From UBA6059 sp040222235 (GTDB taxonomy: Bacteria > Bacteroidota > Bacteroidia > Cytophagales > Cyclobacteriaceae): DNA of 64,000 bases. The notes beneath the pieces were generated by a model. The model saw only the letters and a program-made list of their open reading frames with translations, did no database searches and was not told the origin of the DNA. Below are positions 43,961-52,698 of this stretch, one piece after another (position 1 is the stretch's first letter; each line of letters starts with the position of its first letter). Location of the stretch: assembly GCA_040222235.1 (NCBI GenBank), contig JAVKDO010000131.1, positions 23,247 to 87,246 of the forward strand, in the 5' to 3' direction. Both the position numbers and the translations under genes were made by a program.

Positions 43961-44761
43961 ATGTCACGAAACAGGCAAATAAGCATTTTAGGCATCCCTT
44001 ATGATCAAAATGGTTCCTTTCTCAGAGGTCCGGCGCTAGCGCCTGATTTGATCTGGCAAGCTTTCAATAGTCCATCTGCTAATACCTACAATGAGCAGTA
44101 TGAGGATATGGCTGCCTTTCTTAGCTACAAAGGTTGTCTCAACATTCAAAGTTTTGAGCAGGACATTACATCAGGTGTTCGCAAACAAATTTCTGGAAAG
44201 AATGGACTGATTAGCTTCGGCGGGGATCACTCTGTGACTTATCCCACTTTATTGGCCTATGCCGAGAAATATCCACAGCTGTCCATATTGCACATAGATG
44301 CACACCCTGACCTCTACGAAAACTTTGAGGGCAATCCCTACTCACACGCGTCACCCTTCGCACGCATCATGGAGAATGGGCTAGCACAAAACCTCACTCA
44401 GGTTGGCATACGTACCGCGACAAAGCATCAGCATGAGCAGATGGTAAAGCATAAGGTCAAGTGTATACCGATGAATGCGTTTAAGGAAAATCAAAAGATT
44501 GAATTGGAGGGCCCGGTCTTTATCTCATTAGATATAGATGCACTTGATCCAGCTTTTGCGCCGGGTGTCTCGCATTACGAGCCGGGCGGCATGAGCACTC
44601 GCGAGCTGATCAACTTCTTACAAAATCAGTCCCATCTTAATATCATCGGAGCTGACCTGGTTGAGTACAATCCTACTCGTGATATCAATGAAGCTACCGC
44701 AATGGTGGCTGCCAAACTGCTCAAAGAGCTCGCCACACTCATGCTCAAGAACCATGACTAG
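43961..44761 (+). CDS. Arginase/agmatinase family ureohydrolase
   Basis: A 266-residue manganese enzyme. The metal ligands appear in ISFGGDHSVTYP (His), LHIDAHPDLYENF (D-x-H-x-D) and SLDIDALDPAFAPGV (D-x-D). It hydrolyses a guanidino compound: arginine, agmatine, guanidinobutyrate or formiminoglutamate. The SHASPFARI stretch after DLYENFEG is agmatinase-like, but the exact substrate is not certain. It is coupled (8-bp overlap) to a cupin gene. CTACCGCAAT lies at 44694 in the codons for Ala-Thr-Ala-Met. Confidence 0.85.
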   Translation: MSRNRQISILGIPYDQNGSFLRGPALAPDLIWQAFNSPSANTYNEQYEDMAAFLSYKGCLNIQSFEQDITSGVRKQISGKNGLISFGGDHSVTYPTLLAYAEKYPQLSILHIDAHPDLYENFEGNPYSHASPFARIMENGLAQNLTQVGIRTATKHQHEQMVKHKVKCIPMNAFKENQKIELEGPVFISLDIDALDPAFAPGVSHYEPGGMSTRELINFLQNQSHLNIIGADLVEYNPTRDINEATAMVAAKLLKELATLMLKNHD

Positions 44762-45233
44762 CACCAAATATTGGATTGAAAAGCTCGACATGAAGCCACA
44801 TCCTGAAGGTGGCTACTATTGTGAGTCGTTCAAATCTCCTTCTCAGATCACCAGTCCCGAGGGCAATGTTAGAAGTACAGCTACAAGTATTTACTACCTA
44901 CTGGAAGCAAGTGATCAATCACATTTTCATAAATTAGGAGCCGATGAAGTCTGGTACTTCCACACTGGAGACTCGGCAGACATCCATTTTATCACACCAG
45001 AGGGCAAGTATTATGTGGAGCGGATTGGCCCTGCTGATCATTTGCAAGTCGTCATACCCAAGGGTCATCTTTTTGGTGCTACACTACCAGAAGGGTCTAG
45101 CTATATACTAGTCGGCTGCATGGTCGCACCGGGTTTTGAGTTTGAAGATTTCGAGCTGGTACCCAAAGCCGAGCTTCTCCGCAATTACCCGCAACACCAG
45201 CAGATCATAGAGCAGCTATCCATTTCGAAATAA
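44754..45233 (+). CDS. DUF985 cupin protein
   Basis: A 159-residue single-domain cupin. The family pattern is clear: WIEKLDMKPHPEGGYYCESF, TSIYYLLEASDQSHFHKLGADEVWYFHTGD (cupin metal/ligand motif with His and Glu) and VVIPKGHLFGATLPEGSSYILVGCMVAPGFEFEDFEL. DUF985 proteins are of unknown function, possibly sugar or small-molecule binding. The frame opens earlier at 44661 in the arginase gene; the ATG at 44754 overlaps the arginase stop. It overlaps the convergent SemiSWEET gene by 18 bp. Confidence 0.9.
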   Translation: MTSTKYWIEKLDMKPHPEGGYYCESFKSPSQITSPEGNVRSTATSIYYLLEASDQSHFHKLGADEVWYFHTGDSADIHFITPEGKYYVERIGPADHLQVVIPKGHLFGATLPEGSSYILVGCMVAPGFEFEDFELVPKAELLRNYPQHQQIIEQLSISK

Positions 45234-45473
45234 CTTAAAGTACAAAATTGACCCTGCCAGCATGATGGTTAGGGAATTGGTTAAGATAATTGGAACATTG
45301 CCTAGTAGCATTCCATAAATAAGCCATAGAAGCACCCCCATGCAGAATATCAAGAACATCTCCAATGATAAATCCTTGGCTGATTTGGTCTTCCAGGTCT
45401 TGATAGCCTGTGGCAAAAAGGAAATGGTCGTCAACATCCCTGCGAACAAACCCAAATAATCAATACCGTTCAT
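45216..45473 (-). CDS. SemiSWEET sugar transporter
   Basis: An 85-residue, three-helix protein with the PQ-loop motif in helix 1 (LTTISFLPQAIKTWKTKSAKDLS), FLIFCMGVLLWLIYGMLLG (helix 2) and PIILTNSLTIMLAGSILYFKLF (helix 3, with the conserved Asn). SemiSWEETs dimerise to form a six-helix sugar uniporter in the inner membrane. Length is standard. It is divergent from a DeoR regulator, which suggests sugar-responsive control through the shared 70-bp gap. Confidence 0.93.
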   Translation of the reverse strand: MNGIDYLGLFAGMLTTISFLPQAIKTWKTKSAKDLSLEMFLIFCMGVLLWLIYGMLLGNVPIILTNSLTIMLAGSILYFKLFRNG

Positions 45474-45513
45474 ATTTGCATAAGTACAGACTAATCTGCA
45501 ATATTGCTAATAC

Positions 45514-45532
45514 ATAACCGCAAATAACCGCA
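45514..45532. promoter_or_regulatory. Candidate DeoR operator: direct repeats
   Basis: ATAACCGCA occurs twice (45514-45522 and 45524-45532), ten bases apart, one helical turn, 11 bases before the DeoR TTG start and in the gap shared with SemiSWEET. DeoR/GlpR-family regulators often bind repeated short sites at their own promoter. Confidence 0.5.
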
Positions 45533-45542
45533 TAATACAGCA

Positions 45543-46292
45543 TTGTTAAAAGAAGAACGATACAGCACCATTATTGCCAAGCTGCGGCAGGATAACAGGG
45601 TAAGCTCGACTGAGCTCAGCGAACAGCTTCAAGTCTCGGACGACACCATCCGGCGTGACCTCCACGAGCTCGCCAGTCGTGGCATTTTGCAAAAGGTTCA
45701 TGGTGGAGCCATTCCCAAACCCACCACGCCAGAAGGGTTTGATCAACGACTGGACTTCTCATCTGAGAGCAAGAAAGACCTCTGTCGAAAATCACTTAGG
45801 CTCATTGAAGAAGGTATGATGCTGATGATCGACGGAGGCACCACCAATTTTACGCTAGTCAATCACCTCCCATCGCTCATGCCTCTGGAGGTCGTCACTA
45901 ATAGTCTACCATTAGCAGAATACCTCTCAAAGCTGGATAACGTCAAGCTTCATATGCTAGGAGGTGCCTATGATCCTGTTTCCAAAGTTTTTAAAGGGCA
46001 GGAAACCATACGTCAAATTGGTAATTTCAACCCGGAACTGTGTGTGGTAGGCGCGTGCAGCATTCATCACCGGCAAGGTCTTACCACACCTTATGCAGAG
46101 GAGAACTTTGTGAAACAGCAAATGATAGCGGCCAGTCAAAAAACGCTTGTCCTGGCCACCAATGACAAAGTAGAAACGGCAGTACGCTATCGCGTTTGCG
46201 ACTTTGAATCAATCGACTATCTCGCGTTGGAAGACACGCTTGACCCTTCTTTGAAATCACTATATATCTCAAAGCACCCTCAACTGTTATGA
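45543..46292 (+). CDS. DeoR/GlpR-family transcriptional regulator
   Basis: A 249-residue repressor. The N-terminal winged helix is LKEERYSTIIAKLRQDNRVSSTELSEQLQVSDDTIRRDLHEL, followed by the sugar-phosphate isomerase-like sensor domain (MLMIDGGTTNFTLVNHL, VVTNSLPLAEYL, HMLGGAYDPVSKVFKGQET). It would sense a phosphorylated sugar. The start is TTG at 45543, giving the usual family N-terminus. It heads a coupled three-gene unit: its stop overlaps the VOC gene (46289-46292), which in turn overlaps an MFS gene. Confidence 0.92.
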   Translation: MLKEERYSTIIAKLRQDNRVSSTELSEQLQVSDDTIRRDLHELASRGILQKVHGGAIPKPTTPEGFDQRLDFSSESKKDLCRKSLRLIEEGMMLMIDGGTTNFTLVNHLPSLMPLEVVTNSLPLAEYLSKLDNVKLHMLGGAYDPVSKVFKGQETIRQIGNFNPELCVVGACSIHHRQGLTTPYAEENFVKQQMIAASQKTLVLATNDKVETAVRYRVCDFESIDYLALEDTLDPSLKSLYISKHPQLL

Positions 46293-46693
46293 AAATAGAA
46301 CACATCGCCATTTGGACAAATCAGCTAGAAGCAATGAAAGACTTCTATGTCGACTATTTTCAGGGTACTGCCAATCAGAAGTATGTCAATGTGAAAAAGA
46401 AGTTCGCCTCCTACTTCATCTCCTTTGAAGACGGGTGCAGGTTAGAACTGATGACCATGGAGGGAGTACCGAACAGCAAGGATGATGTGTATGCTCAATT
46501 CTCCGGCTACATCCACATGGCGCTTGAGACTTCATCAAAAGACGCGGTAGATCAGTTGACAGCTCGGCTGGCAAAGGACGGCTATGCGTGTATCGATGGC
46601 CCTCGTACTACTGGAGACGGCTACTACGAGAGTGTCGTACTAGATCCAGATCAAAACAGGGTAGAACTGACTTGTCCCGTATCCCATGCTTAA
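46289..46693 (+). CDS. VOC-family (glyoxalase-like) protein
   Basis: A 134-residue protein of the vicinal-oxygen-chelate fold: KIEHIAIWTNQLEAMKDFYV (metal His near 5), CRLELMTMEG (Glu), GYIHMALETSS (His) and NRVELTCPV (Glu). The four ligands H-E-H-E are all present, so a metal-dependent lyase, dioxygenase or epimerase activity is possible. It is translationally coupled between a DeoR regulator and an MFS transporter, which suggests a role in using the transported sugar or derivative. Confidence 0.85.
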   Translation: MKIEHIAIWTNQLEAMKDFYVDYFQGTANQKYVNVKKKFASYFISFEDGCRLELMTMEGVPNSKDDVYAQFSGYIHMALETSSKDAVDQLTARLAKDGYACIDGPRTTGDGYYESVVLDPDQNRVELTCPVSHA

Positions 46694-47834
46694 TCATCTT
46701 CGGAGCTTTTTCTCTCATAGAGACAGCCGGACAGTAGGTCTTATTTTCTCTTTCAACAGTATCATGTTTGGCAACTGGGTGACTCGTATTCCGGATATGA
46801 AATCCACCCTGGAGTTGAGTGCGGCTGACTTAGGGCTTGCCATATTGGGAATGCCTATTGGAGCCCTCCTCATTATGCCCTTTTGTGGTGGTCTGATCAA
46901 TAAACAGGGTCTGGGTAAGGCCACAGCGCTTAGCACCATCCTATTCCTATTGACAGCATCTCTCCCGGTCTATGGCTTCAATCAGATCAGCCTGATGGGT
47001 GTACTGTTTAGCTACGGTCTGAGTACTGCCTACATGGACATCACGATGAACGCCGCAGCAGCCGTGACCGAGAAGAAACGTGATCATCCGATCATGTCGA
47101 CTTGCCATGGTATGTGGAGCCTTGGCGCCATGGTCGGCTCGGGCATAGGAAGTGTCTTTGCCGGATTTGGTATAGATCCAAAAATTCACCTGACCAGCAT
47201 AGCAATTGTTCTATCTGTCTTCGCACTCTTCTTGCTTCCCACCCTTCTCAAGTACCATGATGAGGAAGCGGTCGAAGGACATGCTTTTGCGCTTCCAAAA
47301 AGAGGAGTCTTTGGGCTCGCCTTCCTCGCTTTTTGCACCATGTTTAGCGAGGGAGTCATTGCCGATTGGAGTGCCGTCTATATGACAGAGGAGCTTAGGA
47401 GCGGAGCATTTTACACTGGCTTGGCCTTTTCTGGCTATGCCATGATGATGGCATTAGGAAGGTTCTCAGGTGATATGTTGATTCCTCGATTTGGCAATCG
47501 CCGCATCGTACTTTACGGAGCTTCTATCGCCCTTATTGGCATCAGTATCGCATTACTTGTCAGCTCTCCCCTTCTAGCCATTGTCGGCTTTTCATTTGTC
47601 GGGCTTGGCCTGAGCTGCCTCGTTCCTGTGTTTTTCTCTGCTAGCGCAAAAACGCCAGGCATGTCCTCAGGTGCTGGCATAGCTGCTGTGGCAACATTCA
47701 GCTATTCTGGTTTTCTGATAGGCCCTCCACTGATAGGATGGATAGCTGATGCGACTAGCCTAGCACTTGCGATGGGTGTGGTGGCCATTCTGTGTCTAAC
47801 GATCGTCTTGCTCTCAAGTAGGGTACGTTTGTAA
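46686..47834 (+). CDS. MFS transporter (YbjJ/FucP-like)
   Basis: A 382-residue, twelve-helix transporter. The N-terminus reads FNSIMFGNWVTRIPDMKSTLELSAADLGLAILGMPIGAL, like the YbjJ branch of MFS (DUF/FucP type); MALGRFSGDMLIPRFGNRRIVLYGA is the loop 8-9 motif. The substrate is likely a sugar. The ATG overlaps the VOC stop by 8 bp; it ends the DeoR-VOC-MFS operon, and a terminator follows. Confidence 0.85.
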   Translation: MLNHLRSFFSHRDSRTVGLIFSFNSIMFGNWVTRIPDMKSTLELSAADLGLAILGMPIGALLIMPFCGGLINKQGLGKATALSTILFLLTASLPVYGFNQISLMGVLFSYGLSTAYMDITMNAAAAVTEKKRDHPIMSTCHGMWSLGAMVGSGIGSVFAGFGIDPKIHLTSIAIVLSVFALFLLPTLLKYHDEEAVEGHAFALPKRGVFGLAFLAFCTMFSEGVIADWSAVYMTEELRSGAFYTGLAFSGYAMMMALGRFSGDMLIPRFGNRRIVLYGASIALIGISIALLVSSPLLAIVGFSFVGLGLSCLVPVFFSASAKTPGMSSGAGIAAVATFSYSGFLIGPPLIGWIADATSLALAMGVVAILCLTIVLLSSRVRL

Positions 47835-47857
47835 TCGCGGTTTTAATAGCACCTAAA

Positions 47858-47885
47858 ACAAAAAAACCCGCGAGTGCGGGGTTTC
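47858..47885 (+). terminator. Terminator between the MFS and rpoD genes
   Basis: An A run, then CCCGC-GAGT-GCGGG with outer AAA/TTT pairs across one unpaired base. It sits between convergent stops and could serve both. Confidence 0.65.
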
Positions 47886-47909
47886 AATTTACTTTAAGAG
47901 TTCTGTGCA

Positions 47910-48782
47910 TCAGGTCGCGCAGAATTCTTTCAATCTTCTATTCTTAGATGGCTCTCTCAACTTCTGGAGGGCCTTCTCTCTTATTTGCCTTACACGCTCA
48001 CGTGTCAAGCCCATCACATCACCAATTTCCTCAAGGGTAAATGGGTTGTCATGACCGATACCGAAGCTCATCATCACTACCTCACGCTCACGAGCAGTCA
48101 AAGTAGACAATGCACGCATGGTCTCTACTTTCAGCGAGTCACTGAATACTAATCCAGAGTCAGTAGCACCAGTAGCGTGATTCTCCAATACATCAAGTAA
48201 TGAACCAGACTCGTCCTCACCGAAAGGTGCGTCCATAGACATCTGCTTTACTTCAGCGCCAAGCGTATTTCTTACCTCATTAGGCTTCATCTCGAGGATG
48301 TCTGCCAATTCCTCCTCAGTAGGCTCACGCTCAAACTTCTGCTCAAGCTCCGCGTATGCCCTTCTGATCTGGTTGATAGCACCAGACTTATTCATCGGTA
48401 GACGAACGATACGAGACTGCTCTGCAAGCGCCTGCATGATCGACTGTCTAATCCACCATACTGCGTAGGAGATGAATTTGAAACCTTTGGTTTCATCAAA
48501 TTTCTTAGCTGCCTTAATCAAACCAAGGTTACCCTCGTTGATCAAGTCATTCAACGGCAAACTTCTATTTTGATATTGCTTCGCAACAGATACCACAAAC
48601 CTAAGGTTGGCCTTCACTAGCTTCTCTAATGCCAGCTCGTCTCCCTCGCGTATTCTCTTCGCCAAAGTAACCTCCTCATCAGGAGTGATCATCGGAACGC
48701 TACTAACCTCCGTAAAATACTTTTCTAGTGTATGGCTTTCCCTACGGTTAGTAATTGACTGAGTGATCTTAAGTTGTCGCAT
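47910..48782 (-). CDS. rpoD: Primary RNA polymerase sigma factor (sigma-A/RpoD)
   Basis: A 290-residue group 1 sigma factor of the short Bacteroidota type, lacking region 1.1. Region 1.2 starts at DTLEKYF-like HTLEKYFTEVSS, region 2 contains ANLRFVVSVAKQYQNRSLPLNDLINEGNLGLI and FKFISYAVWWIRQSIMQAL (-7 recognition), region 3 EREPTEEELADILE, region 4.2 TLEEIGDVMGLTRERVRQIREKALQKLR (-33 recognition). It directs transcription from the TAnnTTTG/TTG promoters seen in this window. It is monocistronic with a long upstream gap. Confidence 0.96.
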   Translation of the reverse strand: MRQLKITQSITNRRESHTLEKYFTEVSSVPMITPDEEVTLAKRIREGDELALEKLVKANLRFVVSVAKQYQNRSLPLNDLINEGNLGLIKAAKKFDETKGFKFISYAVWWIRQSIMQALAEQSRIVRLPMNKSGAINQIRRAYAELEQKFEREPTEEELADILEMKPNEVRNTLGAEVKQMSMDAPFGEDESGSLLDVLENHATGATDSGLVFSDSLKVETMRALSTLTAREREVVMMSFGIGHDNPFTLEEIGDVMGLTRERVRQIREKALQKLREPSKNRRLKEFCAT

Positions 48783-49182
48783 ATGTTGTCCTTAATGAAT
48801 AATTTATGATAACGATGATTTAACACCGACAATAACAAAATGGTTACAGCTATTAATGAATTTTTAACTGATTAACGTCAAAAGTCCGCGAAGGTAGAAG
48901 AATATCATATACAGCGCAATACTTTTTGCATTTTTTTATGGCCTATCAGCTAACGCACCAATATGAGGTTTAGTTCTCCAATTCACAAGATTTATTTTCT
49001 AAAATCATCTATCATCATTTTATCGGTAGATGTCTCCTATCGGAAATAGGAAGGATTTGACAACACATGTTTAGTACTGGTGATTTCTGGTCGTCCGTCA
49101 TATTTGGATTGAGCCCAAATTATTGTATATTCTTATCCCGTTTTCTCGAGCGGGTCAGTCAATTGTCGAACTTAAACAAACC
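48783..49182. other. Long divergent intergenic region (rpoD / CBS gene)
   Basis: About 400 bp, AT-rich, without a credible gene. A short hairpin-like stretch is at 49031-49048 (ATCGGTAGATGTCTCCTATCGG has partly symmetric ends). No exact TAnnTTTG match is placed well for rpoD. A frame of 20 codons (from 49123) precedes the CBS gene start but has no coding character. It probably holds the promoters and a long rpoD leader. Confidence 0.5.
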
Positions 49183-49647
49183 ATGCCTATGAACTTCCAG
49201 GGAAGAAAAGTTGAGGATAATACTAAAGGAGAGGTTACCTATGAATCCGTTACTAAATACATGGCCAGAGATCTGATCACTTTCAGTCCTGATCAGGAAA
49301 TACAAGATGCCATTGATGTTATGCTTGATAAAAGAATCTCAGGCGCGCCAGTGCTCAATGAAAAAAAGGAGCTCATCGGTATGCTCTCCGAAAAAGATTG
49401 TTTGCGAGTGATTGTGGATGCGAGATATCACAACCAGCCGAATAGCAAGGGGAGCGTATCAGACTATATGAGTAAAAACGTGAAGACCATCTCGGTGGAT
49501 AAGGATGTTGTTGAAGTAGCGGACGAGTTTCTTTCTACGCAGTTTAGGAGATTTCCGGTAGTGGATGACAAAGGAGTACTCAAAGGACAGGTCAGTCGTC
49601 GAGACATCATGAGGGCCGCCAGAGAACTAAAAGGAACTACTTGGTAG
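49183..49647 (+). CDS. CBS-domain pair protein with N-terminal extension
   Basis: A 154-residue protein with two CBS domains: YMARDLITFSPDQEIQDAIDVML to LNEKKELIGMLSEKDCLRVI, and YMSKNVKTISVDKDVVEVADEFL to VDDKGVLKGQVSRRDIMRAA. The N-terminal MNFQGRKVEDNTKGEVTYESV is polar. Ligand is likely an adenosine nucleotide. The frame opens at 49123 but ATGs at 49183 or 49189 are better starts. Monocistronic, followed by a terminator. A TTCCGGTAG motif is at 49553. Confidence 0.85.
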   Translation: MPMNFQGRKVEDNTKGEVTYESVTKYMARDLITFSPDQEIQDAIDVMLDKRISGAPVLNEKKELIGMLSEKDCLRVIVDARYHNQPNSKGSVSDYMSKNVKTISVDKDVVEVADEFLSTQFRRFPVVDDKGVLKGQVSRRDIMRAARELKGTTW

Positions 49648-49671
49648 CAGAAAACTACTCTCAGGCACATC

Positions 49672-49702
49672 AAAATCGAGTCTCCTCAGTCTCGATTTTT
49701 TT
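49672..49702 (+). terminator. Rho-independent terminator after the CBS gene
   Basis: AAAATCGAG (49672-49680) against CTCGATTTT (49691-49699), perfect 9-bp stem, 10-base loop, then a T run. Confidence 0.85.
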
Positions 49703-49781
49703 ATGAATAGGTGACGCGATTATCTTGTTTATAGGGGTGAGGGAGCTGATATTGTTATCATTGTGCCCTATCAGATCATCC

Positions 49782-51248
49782 ATGAAAATCAACCAACAGC
49801 TTTTGGCATTCTTACTATTCCTTACCAGCACTCATATCGCTTGGGCGCAATTCACCATTCCAGTCGACCTCAAGCAGGCCTCTGTCACAGCTATGCCGAC
49901 CGGCCCCCATGGCTTTGTCGTTTTTGATTCACTCCTTTATCAAAAAAGCGATGATGATTTCTTCCTAAAGTATACACAGTATGATACCAGTTTTGTACAG
50001 AAGTGGGAACAGTTCATCTACTTTCAAGAGGGAGATCGCATTGTCTCCAACTACAATTCAGGTCAGCACATCTACCTGCTCTTTCAGACACTTGGAGATT
50101 ACATCCGGCTTTCCCGCATGGACGCGCAGTACGGCGCAGTGGATACAGCTAGTTTTATCTTACCAGAAAAATTTGAGATCCGGAGCTTGCACGGCTTGCA
50201 AGAGCATGTGTGGGTTGAGGGAGTCCTGCGCGGGGCACCTGCTATTCTCAAATTGAACCTTTTTACCAGATTGACCGAGCTGCTACCGTTAAATGTCAAT
50301 CAACAAGCGCAAGCACAAGTGGTATCGGCTCAAGTCGTGAATAATGAATTTCAATTTATAGTGACTGATAGGCTCCAAAGATTCAACAGATTGGTCGTTC
50401 ACAGACTGGAAGGTGACGAGTACGTGATCGAACCCATAGACATACTTTCTAAAACCGAGCTTTCAAGGATTCAATTACTTGAGAATAGTCATATCATTGG
50501 CCAGTATGGCAGGGATGACGCCAAGGCGGACGGGTTGTTCACCGTTGACCTAGCGACCAAATCTTATGTTGAGATTGCTTTTAAAGACATTTGGGGTGAG
50601 GGTAAGGCTTCACTTTTGGGTACTATGCCTGCTGAGAAGGCTATTGCAAGAAGCAATAATGCCTTCTTGATTGAAGAAGTATCCATTAAAGATGATTCCA
50701 TTATTCTATGGCTGGAGGTCTTCCAACAAAAATTTAGATCGAAGAACCAAACAGAAAAAGAGATTGAACGTGATTATCGGGATTTTGAGAATTTCATGAC
50801 TCCTGGTAGCTTCTTCGGAAGTACCGCAGGATACACGGGCTCGGGAACCCAGCGCATCGAGATGCGTTCGCGCGAAGCACAGATCAACAATGCAATAGCC
50901 ACTGGGTTTGAGTACGTCTGTCATATTCGAGTCGGACTGACTGCCGATAGCAAAATAGGATCCAATCAGAAGTACATTACAAAGGATGTTGAGCACCTAT
51001 CGACACTCAACAATACTAACGTATTCGTTAAAAAGGACGAGGTGACTATTTTGGGCTACTATGGAGAAGAGATTCGATCTTTTGATATTTTGGGTAATGA
51101 GCAGGTAATCTTTCCTCAGGATGGTCCAGTTGATCAAATGGGTCGAGCCAAGATTACACATTGGTACAATAACACTTTCATGCTAAGAACCTATTTCAGA
51201 AAAGAAGGGCAAGACTACTACACACTTCAGGCACTAAAGCTGAAGTAA
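49782..51248 (+). CDS. Exported hypothetical protein
   Basis: A 488-residue protein with a signal peptide (QQLLAFLLFLTSTHIAWAQ). The body is beta-rich and resembles a divergent propeller (repeated strand pairs such as HGFVVFDSLLYQKSDDDFF, HIYLLFQTLGDYIRLSRM, NTNVFVKKDEVTILGYYGEE). A low-complexity Gly/Ser loop (GSFFGSTAGYTGSGTQRIE) occurs near 355-375. No known family or sorting domain is recognised. The ATG at 49782 begins the signal peptide; the earlier frame from 49725 is less likely. Function unknown. Confidence 0.6.
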   Translation: MKINQQLLAFLLFLTSTHIAWAQFTIPVDLKQASVTAMPTGPHGFVVFDSLLYQKSDDDFFLKYTQYDTSFVQKWEQFIYFQEGDRIVSNYNSGQHIYLLFQTLGDYIRLSRMDAQYGAVDTASFILPEKFEIRSLHGLQEHVWVEGVLRGAPAILKLNLFTRLTELLPLNVNQQAQAQVVSAQVVNNEFQFIVTDRLQRFNRLVVHRLEGDEYVIEPIDILSKTELSRIQLLENSHIIGQYGRDDAKADGLFTVDLATKSYVEIAFKDIWGEGKASLLGTMPAEKAIARSNNAFLIEEVSIKDDSIILWLEVFQQKFRSKNQTEKEIERDYRDFENFMTPGSFFGSTAGYTGSGTQRIEMRSREAQINNAIATGFEYVCHIRVGLTADSKIGSNQKYITKDVEHLSTLNNTNVFVKKDEVTILGYYGEEIRSFDILGNEQVIFPQDGPVDQMGRAKITHWYNNTFMLRTYFRKEGQDYYTLQALKLK

Positions 51249-51257
51249 CAAGAAAAG

Positions 51258-52547
51258 CTACATAAACTGGAAGAGGTCTCTCTCTGGCCAGTCCTCAATC
51301 TTAGAGAGTGTTTCGGACATCATCCACTTTACCCGAGAGTTGAAGCGACGACTTCTCCAGTTGCTGGTATTGACCAACACTGCCCAGGTAAAACCATCAT
51401 CTTGGCGCATCACGATGGCAGAAGATCCAGCAAGTGTGCCTGTGCGCATCCATGTCCATTCGTCATAGATTTTCCTCCAGCCTATCGGCGAATGACCAGG
51501 CACGTTGGTGTCTACCATTTTGAGGATGGCCTCATGGCTAAGAATATCAGGCTTGTCAGCATATCCATCGATTAGGCTGATCAGCTTTAGTAGCTCTGAC
51601 GAGCTTGCTATCCATCCACCTGCGCCTTCGAGCGTACGAATGTCAGTTGCACCATAGGTAGTTGGCACCATCTCACCACTACCATCGAAGGACTCTCGGA
51701 CATTGCCTCTTGTATCATCATAGTGAACCACTTCACCTTCCTGACGCTCATCCAGCATATTGCGACCGATGTGCATGTCATTGATATCATTGGGCAGTAG
51801 TATATGATACTTTACATAATCCTCATAAGGCATATTGGTGACTGTCTCTATCACACGATCCAGCAGGCAGTAGCCAAAATTCGAATACTCATACCTACTC
51901 CCTGGACGGTAGGGAATCCTATAACGGAGCACAAACCCCGCTATCTGATCAAATGACGGAGGCCCTTTGATCCCAAGCTTATTTGCGATGTAAACCGGCT
52001 TAAACATAGGGTCTCCAATCGTCAATAAGCTCCAGCCCCCAAGATGTCTCAGCAAGTGTTCTACCGTTATATCATATACACGGCGATCATAAGGGTTAGA
52101 ATAGGGTTCCGAATTGAGGATACCCTCCTTGCCAAAGACTTTACTGTCCAGGGCGAGCTTGCCATCATCTACCAGTTTCATGATTGCGGTAGCGGTGATC
52201 AGCTTACTGACACTCGCCAACCTAAACTGGTGATAAGGCTGTAGTGACTCGTCCGTCTTTCTCTCCGGCTTGCCAAAGCCCTTAGCATAGACCAACTTGC
52301 CTTCCTTCATCACAGCTACTGAGGCTCCTACAAGCCTCCAGTCTTTGACAAATCTCTGAAAGGTACTGTCGAGCGGCTTGAGGCTTGGTGAATCACTAAT
52401 CTCGTTGGTCAGGGCCATCGGAATAATGGCCTTTGGAGCCATGTAAGTCCGAGGAGTCACCTCTTCCTTCATCGAGAAAGAGTAGAAACTCAGTGCAATC
52501 AAAATGACCATTGTCCTCTTCAGAGGGAATATTTGCTGCACGTTCAT
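51258..52547 (-). CDS. Beta-lactamase-family serine hydrolase
   Basis: A 429-residue protein of the class C beta-lactamase/esterase fold. The nucleophile motif is LASVSKLITATAI (S-x-x-K), the Tyr motif YEYSNFGYCLL (Y-S-N), and GAGGWIASSSELLKL matches the later GG...S-x-x-D region; the HTG-like third motif is hidden. It has an N-terminal hydrophobic segment (MVILIALSFYSFS). Such proteins are usually periplasmic D-aminopeptidases, esterases or penicillin-binding, not resistance enzymes. The start is uncertain: 52547 or 52511. Confidence 0.82.
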   Translation of the reverse strand: MNVQQIFPLKRTMVILIALSFYSFSMKEEVTPRTYMAPKAIIPMALTNEISDSPSLKPLDSTFQRFVKDWRLVGASVAVMKEGKLVYAKGFGKPERKTDESLQPYHQFRLASVSKLITATAIMKLVDDGKLALDSKVFGKEGILNSEPYSNPYDRRVYDITVEHLLRHLGGWSLLTIGDPMFKPVYIANKLGIKGPPSFDQIAGFVLRYRIPYRPGSRYEYSNFGYCLLDRVIETVTNMPYEDYVKYHILLPNDINDMHIGRNMLDERQEGEVVHYDDTRGNVRESFDGSGEMVPTTYGATDIRTLEGAGGWIASSSELLKLISLIDGYADKPDILSHEAILKMVDTNVPGHSPIGWRKIYDEWTWMRTGTLAGSSAIVMRQDDGFTWAVLVNTSNWRSRRFNSRVKWMMSETLSKIEDWPERDLFQFM

Positions 52548-52698
52548 TGCCGCAATGATAAGGACATCACAGTCGTTTAACAAATCGAAAACCTTCAGAA
52601 AACATCATTTGCCCATAGAAATCAATGATTGATTTGTAAATAATTGTCTTATAACGGCTCGGGATAGGCTATAATGGCACTTGATCTGAGGTCATGGC

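Noticed and set aside
51258..52547. Serine hydrolase as an antibiotic-resistance beta-lactamase
   Set aside because: SxxK and YSN are present, but these also occur in esterases and D-aminopeptidases, and no AmpR-like regulator is adjacent.
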